A stretch of DNA of 64,000 nt from Antennarius striatus (GCF_040054535.1 NC_090785.1:13367501-13431500), one strand, 5' to 3'. Counted from the stretch's first letter, positions 1 to 14,200 are shown. Made by a program: numbers and translations. Notes: generated from the letters alone by a model not told the origin.

Positions 1-430
1 CGCCGTCAAGCAGCTTCAGAGATGTGATCCAACATCGATCTCATTTATCCACCATGGCAAACAGCAGTGGTTGAGCCATGATTCAAAAATAAACAAAACT
101 TGAGTCAGTCCCTGTCAAGTTTTCATGATCACTGGAATACAACTTGTTTACAACGTATTTCCCATGAATTATATACAGTAAATACAATTGTAATTTGTAT
201 GAAACTGTTGAATCTCTTGTTGATCTGACACAAGCAAAGTGAAAATGAGTCAGAGTCCAGGATAATCTCGGTTCTTAAACTCTTCATGGCCCTGGAGTAC
301 GGATGTCATTGATCAGAGCTCATATGCTTAACTGGAAGTCATCACAGAACAGTTGATCAAAAATTTTTTAATGTGGTTAAAATAAATTGGAATGGTGTTT
401 TCTTTTTTTTTAAAGAACAATGCACACAGC
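1..430. other. Sequence downstream of ccng1; no gene seen
   Basis: AT-rich sequence with no conserved reading frame. A reverse-strand AATAAA (plus-strand 450-455) just to the right is a plausible end of the ccng1 transcript, so this stretch probably lies beyond it. Confidence 0.4.
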
Positions 431-1366
431 AATATCTTTTCAATAAAGTTTTATTGAAAGGTACGAGTATTCATTCAGGTTCACAGATGGTATGTTCAAT
501 TAGCCATTTTGAATTTGAAAATAAATTTCATTTGTCACCAAACAAACTTGAAGTACACAGGGAAACTGGCAAAGAAAATGAAACGCAAATTCAAATCCAC
601 ATTTCCACTGAAGTGACAAATTATTAGTGTTCTCTGCATCACTGGCAATTGAAATCAGTTAACATATGTGGTGCTTCACTCAGTCCACACCAAGAATATG
701 TGAAAACTCATCTGTAAACGCTGATCGCTTTTCACATCTCATGCAACAGGAACGTCACTAGCCTTGATGTACTTGAGGCCAGAGCTCCCCTCACCATCTC
801 TCGAAGTTAAAAAAAAAAAAATCATCACCTTGGGTAGGAGTGTGCATTCAGGACAGTTTAGCAACCTAGGGTGGGAGTTAAGGATTCTGGGCCCGATTTC
901 TTGGTTCCATTTTTACTGTTCACAAAATCCTTCTCCCTCCTCTTCCACATGGTGGACTGAGGACCTAGGTGGTTCCATACTTAATAGCTTAAAACCAGCA
1001 ACCCGTTCCAGGAAATACCAAACACCTTGGTACGGATTTAAACAAGAACATACTGTACACATGCAGTCAACTCAGCCAGGAGAGTAGATACATTTCTCAC
1101 AAAACCTTTCACCTTATTTCAGAGCCAGACACCAAAGCGTGTGTGATCGGAGAATGACATAAAACATTCTTGGAGGAAACAGCTGTATTTGGAGCTTTTC
1201 CTTAAAGACATCCATCATCACTTATGAACATCTGTAAGGAAGATAACTGGAGCTGTAAGTGAGTGACCACAAATGCAAGAAAGTTGCCCAATCATTTCAC
1301 CCAATCCACAAAAAATATTTGAAACACATTTTGTGCATTTAAGGTCACTCTCTTGTACCTCCAGGT

Positions 1367-2883
1367 TTAATTAGCTGACTCAGGTATGGTGGGGAGGCGA
1401 GTGATCTTGTAGTAGCTGTGCTTCAGCTCACGGGCAGTTCTTCCCGATATGATCCAGCGAAGCCGCTGGCCGTTTGGCCTGGAGCACTTGGTGGTGGCAT
1501 AGTCAACCAGGCATTTTCCAACCAGCTCCCGAATGCACACCAGGTCTCCATCTTTGATCTACAAGTAAGAAAAATAATTGACAACCCCACACTGTCTGTT
1601 CCATACGTCAATAGTGACCAGTCTTAACATTATCATTACTGTATTCTAACCAAACGGCTTCATTCAATTCAATTCATTCAGTCCACTGAAAACAGCAAAG
1701 TTCACTTCATTACATTAAAACAGAACAAGTGTTTGTTGCTTACATTCAGCTGCTGCTGCACGCTTTTCAGAGCCTCTGATATTTTGTCAGCGTGTTCAGG
1801 GTCATGTTGTTCCTGGGCCTCATAGCACAAGAGAGCCATGGCAAGCAGAGATGGCTGTAGAGACAGAGTAAAGATTCTTCACCACCAAAACCTACAGCCA
1901 GTATATTTCCTAAAAAATGTTTTACTGAAAACTTATGACTGGACTACCACAGCAAATGTAACATGGGGTTTGAAAGTTTGGTTTCAAACAAACCAGATTA
2001 ACTACTGGTTGTCACTGCCATTATGAACTACTTGTACATGATGTGACTCATGTTCTACTTTCTGAATGTTTGACAGCAGTTATTTTGACCTACCTTTATT
2101 TTGGAGAAGACAAATGAACAGTGACAGGCTTTCAGCTGAGACTCTAGTCTATCAAGACTCAGTATCTTCTCGCTATTAAAAGATAGAAATGCTTTTCAGT
2201 TTCATGATCCCGCCATATACATAGTATGGCTGTGAGGCAAAGCTCATTTAAAAGACAATAGATTTAAGAGTCTTTACCTCTCTGTACTGAGCTGCTCCTG
2301 GACGTGGCTGTGAAACAGACGGAGAAAACGGAGGGCTGTGGGTGCCTTCACCCTCCCATAGAGCTTCTCCATGATGATCTTCTCCATCCTCATCATGTCA
2401 GACACTGTAAAGCGATTCTGACTGATGCGGATCAGGTCGTTGGCCAGGGGCACATTCTTTTCTTCTTCTGATGACTTCACAGCAATGTAAAAGCAGCAGA
2501 GGCCCACGCAGGACAGGTGTTTTGGTTGAATCTGTTGGACAATACTAGAAAATTAGGTTTTAAAATATCGTTACCAAGTCAACTGATTGCACTATTTAGG
2601 ATTCCGCATATTCACAAACCTTCATTACAGAGAGAAATCTATCTAACAAGCTGATGGCCAGAGAGAATGTATCCGAGTGGAAACCAAAGAAGCGGGTAAG
2701 TGAAAGCAGGTCCTTCACTTCCACCTCCCTCAGTCTGGTTGTCATCCTGAGACCGTTGTCCTGAGAGGCCTCAATGAACCTCAAGCCACTCAGCTTCGGT
2801 TGGTATCGGCCCTCCAGATCTGTCAGGGCCTTCAGCTGGACTGCAAAGGGCTGTGCACCAGGTTCTGTCACTGTATCAATCAT
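1367..2883 (-). CDS. ccng1: Cyclin G1, five coding exons, 299 aa
   Basis: Coding exons on the minus strand: 2883-2620, 2531-2278, 2172-2094, 1854-1744, 1558-1367 (TAA). Together they make 900 bp, 299 aa against about 295 in human. The start ATG directly follows a splice acceptor (cacag|ATG), so the 5'UTR sits in a separate upstream exon. A donor near 4381 (GCAAAG|gtaagt on the minus strand) fits that exon. Seen: the cyclin G block DNGLRMTTRLREVEVKDLL, the cyclin-box segment around FGFHSDTFSLAISLLDRFLS, then NVPLANDLIRISQ and the conserved C-terminal SGRTARELKHSYYKITRLP. Known: cyclin G1 is a direct p53 target that recruits PP2A to MDM2 and damps the p53 response; it is not a classical CDK activator. 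A reverse-strand AATAAA at 450-455 would give a 3'UTR of roughly 0.9 kb. Confidence 0.95.
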
Positions 2884-4382
2884 CTGTGTAAACAGTAAAA
2901 AAAAAAAAAATTCTAACTGACAAGATTTGACTTCAAGGCGTTATGATGCTGATATTGTAATTTTACAAAACTGTCTTGTCAATTTAATGTAAATTGGGCT
3001 CTAGACCGACTGCATTTACACGCACTTTTTAAAAAAACTAAAAGAGGCTGATATGAAAGGTGCACACATGCAACAATCCCCATTCACACTGTAGAACAGT
3101 CACCTTGATTATTTTGGTTTTCAGTATCTTGTCCAAAGGCAAATAAGCACTTATCTAGTTATTGCTATCTCTGCAGCCGCCCTTAATTTAACACATCTAC
3201 GCGTTCATCACCTAATAGGCTTTACCAATACAACTATACGTGTATCAAACATGCAAAACTATAGCTGCTCAAAGACGATTTTGAAAACATCAACTTTTAT
3301 TCTGGCCATTAAGCCCGAACATCAACCACTTCATTTCTGCTATTTAAGAAAACAATTTCAAGTCTTGAATCTATGAACAAGGACTATAAAGACAGTACTA
3401 AGTTTAAAAAAAAAAACCATACATGTCTAGGATTTTATGATGTATCCATCACTCCTCACAAAAACACAGTTGTAATTTACATTGTTTAGTAGCATGGAAG
3501 AATACGTTTTTACGCATAATCAAAACATGTTAAATTGTCTAACACCTGGACCAAAGACACTGTAGCTGGTTAATCATGATGTTGGACCTGTTTTATAATT
3601 TTCCAAATCGTTGGTTTATTTCAAAACAGGTGTACTTCAGAATAAAAATGATTAAACACATTTTGTGATATGAATTGCGTATAATATACCAGATTGTAAG
3701 CGTGTGCATGCGGGTAGAATTACGTGTCGCTCACGCTATGTGAGAAATGGGAGCGTTGCCATATTTTAAGTCGCTAAATGACAAGACTTCCCTCAACAGG
3801 TGCAGCTGAACTAGACTCAACTGGATCTGACACGAAACGACACACCAAACAAGTTTCTTATAATCTGTACAGGTTTATTTAAATACATTTTGAGTTTACA
3901 AAAGTTTCATTAAAAAGGTACGGTCATATCTGTTTGTGACCCATTTCTACAGTCTAGTCACAACATTAGGCTCCATGAGGGCCTCCATGACAGCAGGACC
4001 GGCGACAAGTCAGGACATGTCCGACCCCCCCCCCCCCTCACTCACTCACAACTACACTAGTTTACTGAATATATGGACAATTAAAATCCAAGTTAAGACA
4101 CCACACAGGGGTTATAAACTCGATTTGTGCTTCGTTATGGGGCAACGACAAACTACGTCGTTAGTTAGCTACAAGTGCTAACGCTAACATGTTAACATGT
4201 CCTCCATCCCTTTCCCGTGTTCAAACAGCATTAGTTCGGTCTCCTTTAAAGAGTATCCAGTCGCATGACGTTATAACTGTATGAATACGGTATGAAGCTT
4301 CAGTCGTTAACACCGTTTGAAGTAAAACACTCGTTTAGTTAGCATGACATTGAAGACAGACGGATTGACTTAGTTAACTTAC
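2884..4382 (-). other. ccng1: ccng1 first intron
   Basis: Inferred non-coding intron between a probable 5'UTR exon (donor near 4381) and the first coding exon. It contains a p53-like element at 4003-4022, an extra cluster of CATG half-sites at 4185-4202 and a short poly-C run at about 4024-4037. No coding sequence was recognised. Confidence 0.55.
4003..4022. promoter_or_regulatory. Candidate p53 response element in ccng1 intron 1
   Basis: Two abutting decamers with no spacer. The left one (CGACAAGTCA) fits RRRCWWGYYY at 8 of 10 positions and the right one (GGACATGTCC) at 10 of 10. Cyclin G1 is an established p53 target in mammals, which makes the location credible. Binding is inferred. Confidence 0.55.
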
Positions 4383-4480
4383 CTTTGCCCAAGTTACGAT
4401 GCCTTTGATTTTATGCGGACTCAGCACACGCTTGAAACAAGCGAGTGAAGTTTAAAACATAAAAATATGCAAGTATGAAC
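4383..4480 (-). promoter_or_regulatory. ccng1: Probable ccng1 non-coding first exon and start region
   Basis: On the minus strand a consensus donor (AAAG|gtaagt) ends a short GC-neutral segment, matching the need for a 5'UTR exon upstream of a start codon that abuts an acceptor. The right boundary is a guess because no transcript is available. Confidence 0.4.
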
Positions 4481-5164
4481 TTTGACGAAAAAAAGGGTTT
4501 AAGCATAGGTTAATGTCGACCTATGCACACCCCCTACCCTTGGCGTAAGGCGACGGGGAAAAGGGAAGTTTAGGTATTAATGCGGGCATTAAACCAAGCC
4601 CATGACCTAACACGATGAGTTTTCATTGGTCAACGGCGAAGGAGGACAGGCTTCTGAAATTCTATTGGACATGTAGTCAGCCATTGACGATTAAGCCCCG
4701 CCTTTTATAGTTCAGCACACCAATCGCAGTCTGAGAAGGTGGGACATGGCTAAACATGGTGACATACAGCATATGCACGTCTCTAATGATGTCCATCGAA
4801 ATTGTCACTTTACGCTCAAAAATGATACAGAATAAAAATATTAGTAATAATACATCGTCTGAAAGAGTATGTTTTATTATTGGATATACGTTCAACGCAG
4901 GCCAACAAACTACATTACAGGAGAAATACTGGGGAAATTTGAATTTGTGCATTTTTCGGAACGGATGAAATATTTTATATGTAAATTTTTCTACGCTTAC
5001 TTTTTTTTAGGTATACCATTATACCACAGTATACTATAGCTTTTTCTACTCAATCGGTATCTACTGGTTGAGTCCGGAAGATTCTGGAAGGATCCTGAAA
5101 CACATATCCGTGTCCACTTGTCAATCTTCTCTGCCAAAATGAGCAAAAAATGAAGAGAAAAGCA
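4481..5164. other. Intergenic gap between ccng1 and septin8
   Basis: Holds the presumed ccng1 promoter, with CCAAT-type motifs near 4625 and 4660, and then AT-rich sequence. The ORFs on both strands around 4680-4970 are overlapping shadows without recognisable protein similarity. Confidence 0.4.
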
Positions 5165-8100
5165 ATTTTTCTGGAGAGTAATTCTTTATTACATTAGGTT
5201 GTAAAAATCTGCGAGCAGACCCACACAGATCCACCATATTAGACAAACATTAAGAGATTAATCCTCAATATAAGCATATGTATACTCTTATCCTAATGAC
5301 AATACAGTATTTGCTTTTTTGAAACTATAAAATAAAACTATAACGTACTTAACTAAATGTTTTTGACGCTACTTAAGGACTGATGGGATTAGTAGAGGGA
5401 TTCTTTTACTAAAATCAATGATATATTTTTTTGTATATGACTGATTTAAAGTGCTTTAACTCATAATACAATGTACACTCTGTAGAATATACAGCAACAA
5501 CAATATTATGTTTCACAGTGTAAACTACCACCAGGCAAAAACTAAATGTATAACATCGCACATGAAAAAACATTTCAGCATATTTTATGTATCAAAAAGA
5601 AATCTTGAATGTACATAAAAGGTAAGGAGCCATGCGGCGACCATGCTACAGAGCAATGCTTAAAAGCTGAAAGGGGAGTTTGTAGACATGGAAGACTTCA
5701 GGTCAACTCACTCACTCTGCTATTTCAAATTGCAAAAATAATACACTTGTTGGTTAGTTTGTAATCTTTTGCTGTGGTAGAAAGTCATCTAATTCAAATT
5801 CCTTCCTGAGGTTAAGGAGCACGCAGATGGAAGACTAAAGAAGCTATAAAAGGAGAAAAAGAACAGCAGTTCAGTTACGTCATTAGTCAAACCACAAGAT
5901 TAGAAGCACTGATAAAATAATGAGTGCAATGCATTAGAAAGTTTATCATTTTGTTATTTGCACTAGTTGGTGTCAGTGTCTGAAAGCAAAAAAAGAAGTG
6001 ACATTTGAACTAAAGGGACAATTCTTTACACAAACACTGTTAATGCTTACTGTACTCTTTTTATATCAAATATATGTTGTTATGTCATGACACAAATGGT
6101 GAAATATGATATCCACTGATGACTGATGTGAGAAGATGTCCAATGGAACTGACTGCATTCAGTTCCAACAGATGAACTGATGCCACGTTTTGGTTTACAA
6201 TGACTAGTAATTTGAGATTTATAGAACGCAAAATATTTGACTCGTACTAAAGTCACTGTATATTGATCAAACTATTTTGTTTATAAATTTACATGCAATT
6301 GTATTAATCAAATAATATTACAAACTATAAAAGATTAATATCAATATTTTAGTGTTATGACATCCTGCTTTTATCAGGGATCCTATCACACAACTGCAGG
6401 GATAAATAAACAAATGTTCACTGTAAGCCAACACATCACACAACTCACAACAATCGGTTCAACTCAGTCAGTAACTGAAAGTCTCCCTTTATATTTTCAT
6501 TGCGTATTCTCGTTGAGAAATGTAGACAGCAGGAGATGAACAGACTTTCGTTGCAAGAAGATAAAACAACACGAGCTACGTGTTATGAAAACAGTCCACG
6601 GGTTGTGTGTCTAGCAGAGTCAGCATGAGGGACATATAAGCACACTGACCAAAGTCATCTTTGTGGTCCGCATACATACAGCGGCTTAGAGCTATCACAA
6701 TGTTGTGCATTATCACTTTGACATGATCTCACACATGCAGTGTCAAGAAGTGATGTCAGATATGACAGTCTCTTTTTCCCATGCTGAAGGCAGACACACT
6801 TCTTGTTTCCATGGATGTTTGAGCCATCAATCAACTAAAAGGGGAAAGAAATATGACAAATAATGGGAAAGAAAACATGGAAAGTATGGTGGAAATCAAA
6901 ATAATGGAATGATTGGGGATACAACAGTGTTGGGGTTATAAAGTTTTTGAGCATTAACGTTTTTATTAGTGGCCCAGATTTAATCTGAGTCGGTCAGGCT
7001 GGTATTTTGATAATTTAACATGAGTTCATAAAAACCTGGACTCCAATAAGGCAGAGACCACACTTAGAGGATTTAATCTCACTAAGTAGATCTGTTTTTC
7101 AATCTGGTTGCTAAAATTAAGGATTGAAATGGTTTTTATGTTCAAATTCAACAAGATAAATAACACTGACACCCATGATAGTTGTTGTGTATAAAACTCA
7201 GTGTTCTTTCTCTAATATTGTCTGCAGAGGTGAACACATCAGTTTATTCTTTCGGTTACGCTGCTTTTAAACAGTTAAGTAGATGATTTAAATTATCTTA
7301 GGTGTCACTTGTAAAATAGATTTTTAAGGTCATGGGGACTCCTGGTTAAATGGGCTAAGAAAGAAAGAATAACTTACAGTAATCAAGAGCTATCAGTTTT
7401 TTGCAGTGTGCACATTTTAAACATACCTGGATGTTTTTTTCAAAACATGAAACCATTGCATTCATCATCATCGAGTTTTCAAAATGAGCAATATTATTAT
7501 TATATAATATATATATATTATATTATATATTAACAACTCAATCTATTTAGCCATTTTGATGAAATATTAAATATTTATAATTGTGTGTATTTTTTTCTCA
7601 CTGGATAAAATAGCACAGTAATGGTGATCCTCAACCGCATTATTTTAGACCATACAGTAGAAACCCTTGATGCTCTTTTCATCCATATGGTAATAAAGCT
7701 AATGCAAACTGCCATTTCATTTCTATTTTACTAATCATTTAAACAGCATTGTGACTGTGCATTTTGAGGCTACTCTTGAGTTACATAATTGTTCTTGACA
7801 TATTCCAGCAGAAATGATTACATATCTCTGTGGGATGTCAGAGTATCATCTGCGCTGTAAGATGGAGTGAGCATTGGCGAGGCCAGTCAAATGTAAACAG
7901 CAGTGCCCCTGTCTGAGATACACTCTGGCAGGTCAGCCTGCAGGGAAACAGGCATCAGGCTGTGTCGTGCAAGCTGTGACCCTTCCTACAATGTCTGGGC
8001 ACACACTGTCAGTCCAGATCTGTCCCCGTATCATTTTATGTGCCTACATGGCTTCTGGGAAGACAACACTATCACATTAATCCCACTGTATGCTTACAGC

Positions 8101-8267
8101 CACATACAAATCAACTCCACATAGATAAGCTCAGACAATACGTGACTATGGCTTCTGACATCCTTTCTTTTTTTAATTGTCAGAGGGGTCAGAGTGTTAT
8201 TATTTAGCACTAAGTGTTGCTCTGAAAACCATGTTGTGTGACTGAACAAATGCAAAGAAAAAAGTAC
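5165..8267 (-). other. Probable septin8 3'UTR and/or terminal intron
   Basis: No coding similarity. A reverse-strand AATAAA at 5185-5190 is a good candidate polyadenylation signal for septin8. The final coding exon can be read two ways. Read-through gives a stop at 8270-8268. Splicing at the consensus donor 8271/8270 to an acceptor near 6836 gives one changed residue and then a stop. A TA-rich simple repeat lies at about 7490-7530. Confidence 0.45.
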
Positions 8268-11200
8268 TTACTTCTTCTTGTCCTTGTCCTTCTTGAACGG
8301 TTGTGAGCCTTGGAGAGACTGTCCCATCAGCGTCTCAGCTGCAACTTTTCTCCTATTGAAGGCATTCATCTCCTCTTCCAGTTCCCGTCTTTTCTCCTCC
8401 AGATTTTTCTTTTCATCCTGGTGCATCCGTTTGAGCTGCTCAAACCTCTCATGCAGCTAGAGATGATGACGGAGGGACAGGGCACAATGTGACACAAACT
8501 GAATATCAGCCAAGATGGTTTCAGTGATGATGTCAGCCCTAACCTCTTTTTCCTTTTCTTTCAGCTCTGCTTCGGTCTCCTTCACTTTGTTGACGAACAT
8601 CTGTCTCATTTCTTCCTCTCGGCGCTGCAGATCCACCAGGAACTCTTTTCTCTTGGCTTCGTATGTCTCTTGAAGGCTGAAGATTGGAGGAAAAGCGACA
8701 TTAATGTCAGTCATATGACCTATTTTTGACAGAATTAGTGTCCAGGAACTGGTTGCTCCAGTTGTTAATAAGTGTAAACTTTGATGTGGTGAAACATAGC
8801 TGCCAACAAAGTAGGGATAAACGTATTCCACAATTAAGACAGGTTTTAGTACACAGCCTATTTCTAACATAAATCTTAGTGTCTAGAAAATATTTACAAG
8901 CATTAGCTGCTAGGCATGACTGCTGTATGTCTATTATTAACATAAAAATTAGCTACCCTAATATGTAAATATAAAAATAGAGTGTGATCAGGATTTAAGG
9001 TGGAGCTATCTTAAAATACATATAGAAAAAGGAAATAGTCCTCAAATTACAAAATGTTATGACAAATAACATTAAACGAAATGACCAAATGATGTCACAA
9101 CCAACAGTTTTCACACTTTTCTAAAGACTTTTCACTATGAGAGCTGACACACTGAGATACACACATTTATACATTTTACACAGCTGATCACTTTCAATCG
9201 GAAAGCTGCACAAAATTCATACACCGCCAGACTCACATATTTATGATCTTCTTTTTTTTGTAATATCAAGAAAATGACTGTTTTGGAATTATTTAGCAGT
9301 TAGCTAATTTGCAATTATTTATTTAAAAAAAACCAACTGGTCGAATCTAATGCTGAGCTGCATGTGATCACCATCACTGTCTTTAATCTAATAAACTTGA
9401 TTTCAATAGTAAACCTCTACTGTATTCGGCTTGTCGCATTAGAGGTCGCGACAGTGTGTCATCCTTTTTTCCGCTTTAGATGAATGTTTATGTTTGTTTG
9501 GCAAAGTTTTTTACACTAGATGCCCTACCCGCTACAACCCTCTGCATGTATCATGGCTTAGGACCGGCCTACAGTCCACACTGGCTTGTGCACCCGTAGG
9601 GCTGCAGATGCCAGGGACTGAACCTGGGGTAGCATAATGTGTTGCATGAGCTCTACCACTGAGCTCCACCCCTGATAACTTTACTTCAATAGTAAGGAGT
9701 TGAAAGTAGTTGATCTCTAAATTAATTTATGATGTCACTAAAACGGTCATGAGTATTAAATGTCATTAATATGAGCTAACAGTGATAGTTAAATTAAAAA
9801 GCACATAAGGATTTACTTTTGATTCTACTCTTTTGTATGTCTTTACATCTATAGTACTTGGTTTCCTAATTTTAAGACAAACATTTTAGACTACCTATTA
9901 TATAATTATATTTGTCATTTTCCTTCTCCTCATGCTCATATTTTAAGTGCCCATCTATCTACTTTAAATCTTCAAAACAGTAAATCTGTATAGTTTCTTA
10001 AATCACAGATACACATTAAGTATCCCTGGAGAAATTAAAACTGAAAAGATTTCAGTTAGGGAAATTTTAATGCTCTCAGCAATTACCAATAAAATAATTT
10101 AGCAGTACAGTTTTAACAGAGAGCAAAGAGAGCAAATTTAGTTTTTCATTTTCCCTCAGTTCTATTGAAGTATGTGGTCCCCTATGCGTTACATCACTGC
10201 TATCCTTAAATTCACCTGAACGACTGGCTGTCCGGGTCTGTGTCCTTGAAGCCCATCTCTTCCAGCTTGCAGCGACGGTACAGCTCATAGTGTCGAGCGT
10301 GCGTTTGGTCTCGCAGATCCTCCATGTTCACACGGAGCAGCATCTCCCTCAACTTCACAAAATCACAGTGGTTTTCATTCTCAACTGGAACAAAAAAGGA
10401 GAGGGTTAGTCATTTAGCTGTTTGTATTTGAATGATCACTCAGCAGCAGGTGTCTGAATAAACAGCTTTCCTATTTGGGAGACTTTTATAAAGCATGTCA
10501 AATAATTTCACAGACTCACCCTGCACTGATCCCCAGGGGTACAGCCTTGCTTTCACCATCTTATTTCCTACTTTAACATCTTCTACACTTCCAACCACAG
10601 CAAAGGGAAGGTGAGTCTGGAATGTATAGAAATTATATTATAGCAATAAATGTAAAAAACTGTTAACTAGTTCTCTCATGTCATCATCCTGCGTTCACAA
10701 GATGCTTCCCTCTTTGAGAAATGTTTTTTTACACTCAACACTTGTAGACTTTTTTTTACTATTTACAATTCACAATGTTTTCAGAAACATCAATCATAAA
10801 ATAATGATAATTTCATTTAATATTAGTTAATTTAACTTCATTATTAATTTATTGTATCACAACAATGCTACTGCTATTATTATTATTATGTTGCTATTCA
10901 CATTAATTTGGATTGAGGAAAATAAAAAGATGAAAATATGTTCCAATGCTAATTGCTACAACAACATATGAAGGGGTTTGGGGCTAGGAGAAACCCACAC
11001 TACATACAACCTGGTTAAATCTACACTAATAATATAAATATTGGGATCATTTTTTTATGTTTGTATGTCTTGGGGTGTTTCTAGGACTCACATTCATGGA
11101 GGAGTTGATTTCTGAAACAGCTTCATCCTCTGTGGGAAACTGATAAATCTGCACCCCATTACTAACCAGCTCACTCATGATCTTGATTTTTAATTTATCC

Positions 11201-14200
11201 AGCTCAGTCTTAGATACTGTGTCTGCCTTTGCAATGACAGGGATGATGTTAACCTGCAAGGAACAGAAAGATGAGCGAAAGAGGAAAACTTGATAAATCT
11301 AAACTACTCAATTTGATTTTCGGGTCACCTTGCTATCCAGTTTCTTCATTGTGACGAGATCAAGGGACTTCAGGGAGTGTCCAGTGGGTGCAATAAAGTA
11401 CAAGCAGATGTGGATTCTGGTGTCGTCGCAATTAAACAAGCAACGCTTTATCTTTAGCTCCTCTTCAAGGTACTTTTCAAACTGGGCATCAATGTACTCG
11501 AGAATGGGTTTATAGCTGCAAACAGATAACATTAGCATCAATATTCAGTCCTCACACGATTGAGTGTAACATCCTTTTCCTTGTTGACTCAGAGCCATGT
11601 CCTAGTTCCAAACTCTACGACTACAGTGCTGCAGCCAAGAAATGCAAGCTTTTTCATTCTTTCCTTTTGAGGAAATCAGCTGCCTATTGATAGTGCATTA
11701 GTTCTACCAGTCATTTCCATTATCCCTCTCTTCCTTCACAGCTCTCATGCCAGAAACAGGCCATTTCTCATTCCCAGTCCTATTCTATGTGTGCTGGCTG
11801 AGGAATCAGTGCAAAAGGGTGACATGCTTAATAGCTGATGAGTACCAAAACCAGCATTCAATTTAAAGATTTCTAAAGCCTTTTTAATGTCTCCTACATG
11901 TTATTCCTCCTTTATTCATTTCTCATTTTAAAGTTAAACAAACGGCTACACAAATCTGTACCTTTCTTCTTTGTTGATTTGGTCTCCAAACCCGACAGTG
12001 TGCACGATCGTCAGCTTGAGGTTGACGTTGCTCTCCTGCAGATCATACATTTGTGGGCGGAGCTGCACCTCCCTCTCGTAGTGGCTGGTCTCCTCATTTT
12101 CAAATGCAGTGTTGAAAAGAGTGTTCATAAGTGTTGATTTTCCTATCCCGGTCTCACCTTTAAAATAAAGAACAATTATGACACAACAGGAGAGAACATA
12201 TTAAGTGCATGTTTTCTGGACCATCCTTTCCTCATGAACCCCTCTGGGGTTCAGACATACCCACACAGAGAATGTTGAAACAGAATCCCTGAGCAACTGA
12301 TTTGCTGACCAATTGATCTGGAAGACTGTCAAACCCGACACGGCCTCCAAGCTCAAGTTGTCGTTTTTCTTCATTCTGAGGTTTGGGAACAGATAGAACA
12401 AAATCACAGTAAATGACTTTACATTTCATCAATATTTGAAATGAAGTCAGATTTATTAATCCCCCATAGGGGAAGTTATTTGTCCACTCGAGCACACATT
12501 AGTTGTTGTCACTCGCATATATATGTGGTTACAGGCCTGTAACACACACACACATGGGGGTGATGCACCCAATAAGCAAATTGTGAGGGGGACGGTGCCT
12601 TGCTCAAGGGCGTTTCAGCAGCGCTCAGGAGGTGAACTGGCACCTCACACTACCAGTATACACTCCAAACGCCTTGGCCCACAGGGGTCTTGAACCAGCC
12701 ACCCTCCGGTCGCCATCCCAAGACTTAGTGGACTGAACTACTACCGCCCCTTTATTTAAAATCACCACGGGAAAAAAATCATTGAATAGCCCAAAAAATA
12801 CCTTTCTCAGATTCCTACATTTTGCCATCAAGTTCAAAAAACAATCTTTGCTAATAAAATCACCTCTCTTTTCCATTGTCGGCCAACACAAAGTGTTTTC
12901 AGTCCCACAAACCAGATTTTTGCAGAAAAAGCACAGAAAATCTGAAAGACCTTAAGTATCAGATGTTAGCTATGACCAAATACAGCATGTACTTCTACTA
13001 CCTATTAGCTCGTTAATTAGGCCTTAAAATCATGTAAATCCCAAGGACATGAGTATAACGAACATAAACATTCTGCAAAATACTACATGGTTCTGCAGTA
13101 TTTAGATCATATTTTTGCTAGGCTTCACAGGGTGGGAGGATTTTAGTTCTCTTCTACCACACACCCCCTCAGATGCTGGAACCTAGCAAAATGTTCAAGA
13201 TGAGTACCAGGATGTGTTCAATACAACACTCATCTGTTTCTAGCCCTCTCTTTTCACACACAAATTCACACAAACACACATACACACATACAAAGAGCTC
13301 CTTATTTAATGTTATTTTACAGGGTGGGAGGACATCCAAGATGTTTGGCACTCATTGCCATCCTTCACAGTCAAACAAACACACTCACACACAGAGCCAG
13401 CAAAATGTATGAGCAATCTATTGGCCTATTCAAGCTCTACTTGACAAACAAATATGGATAGTGCCTTTTGCCTGAATTCGATTTTCATATTATTTATATA
13501 TATATAATGTATGAACAGGACATCTATTCTTAAAACACATCAATATGCCAAGATGTATTTCATGGTCTTGCAGCCCCTGCTTTTGTTGCTTAATTGTTGT
13601 CAAAACTTTTTTAGAAATTCACTGCCAGCTGGTGCATCAGTGTCAACACTCAGGATGCATTGAGGTACGTGGGCACCACCCTGGACACTTTTAGAAGTAG
13701 ACTCATCTACTTTTATTCACTGATGGAGCATGAATTAGCCTGATGGCTGCTTAGAGCCCTGATGAATCTATCTAATCCATTTTATTTACTGAATGCTTTT
13801 TATATTTGTATAGATTCTTTATGCAAGAAGGCACAAAATTGTATTTGGCTGAATTCGAGGTTGAGTCATTCTGTACTTTTTCATATTGCACAATGTTTGA
13901 GCTAAGCAATTAAAAAAAACAAAGTGGTTGATTTTACAATAAATACATTAACTAGTCTCTTGTTACTTTCCAGTTACTTTCCACACTCCATACAGCACAT
14001 AGTCAGGTATCATTTTCACTACTGTGAATAAAACCCAAAAATAATGAAGCTGTGTCAGATTTCCAGTCAGTATTAGTGAGGGGGAGACAAATCTAATTGT
14101 GCTTGGGACTCCATAAAGACTTAGACCGGGTCTGGACGCGCACTCCTTTGACAGAGTCCTCCATAATGTGCAAACAACATGTAAACAACAAAACATACAT

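Noticed and set aside
4677-4968. Overlapping ORFs of 70-91 aa on opposite strands
   Set aside because: No conserved motif, no splice context and AT-rich codon use. Read as chance ORFs in intergenic DNA.
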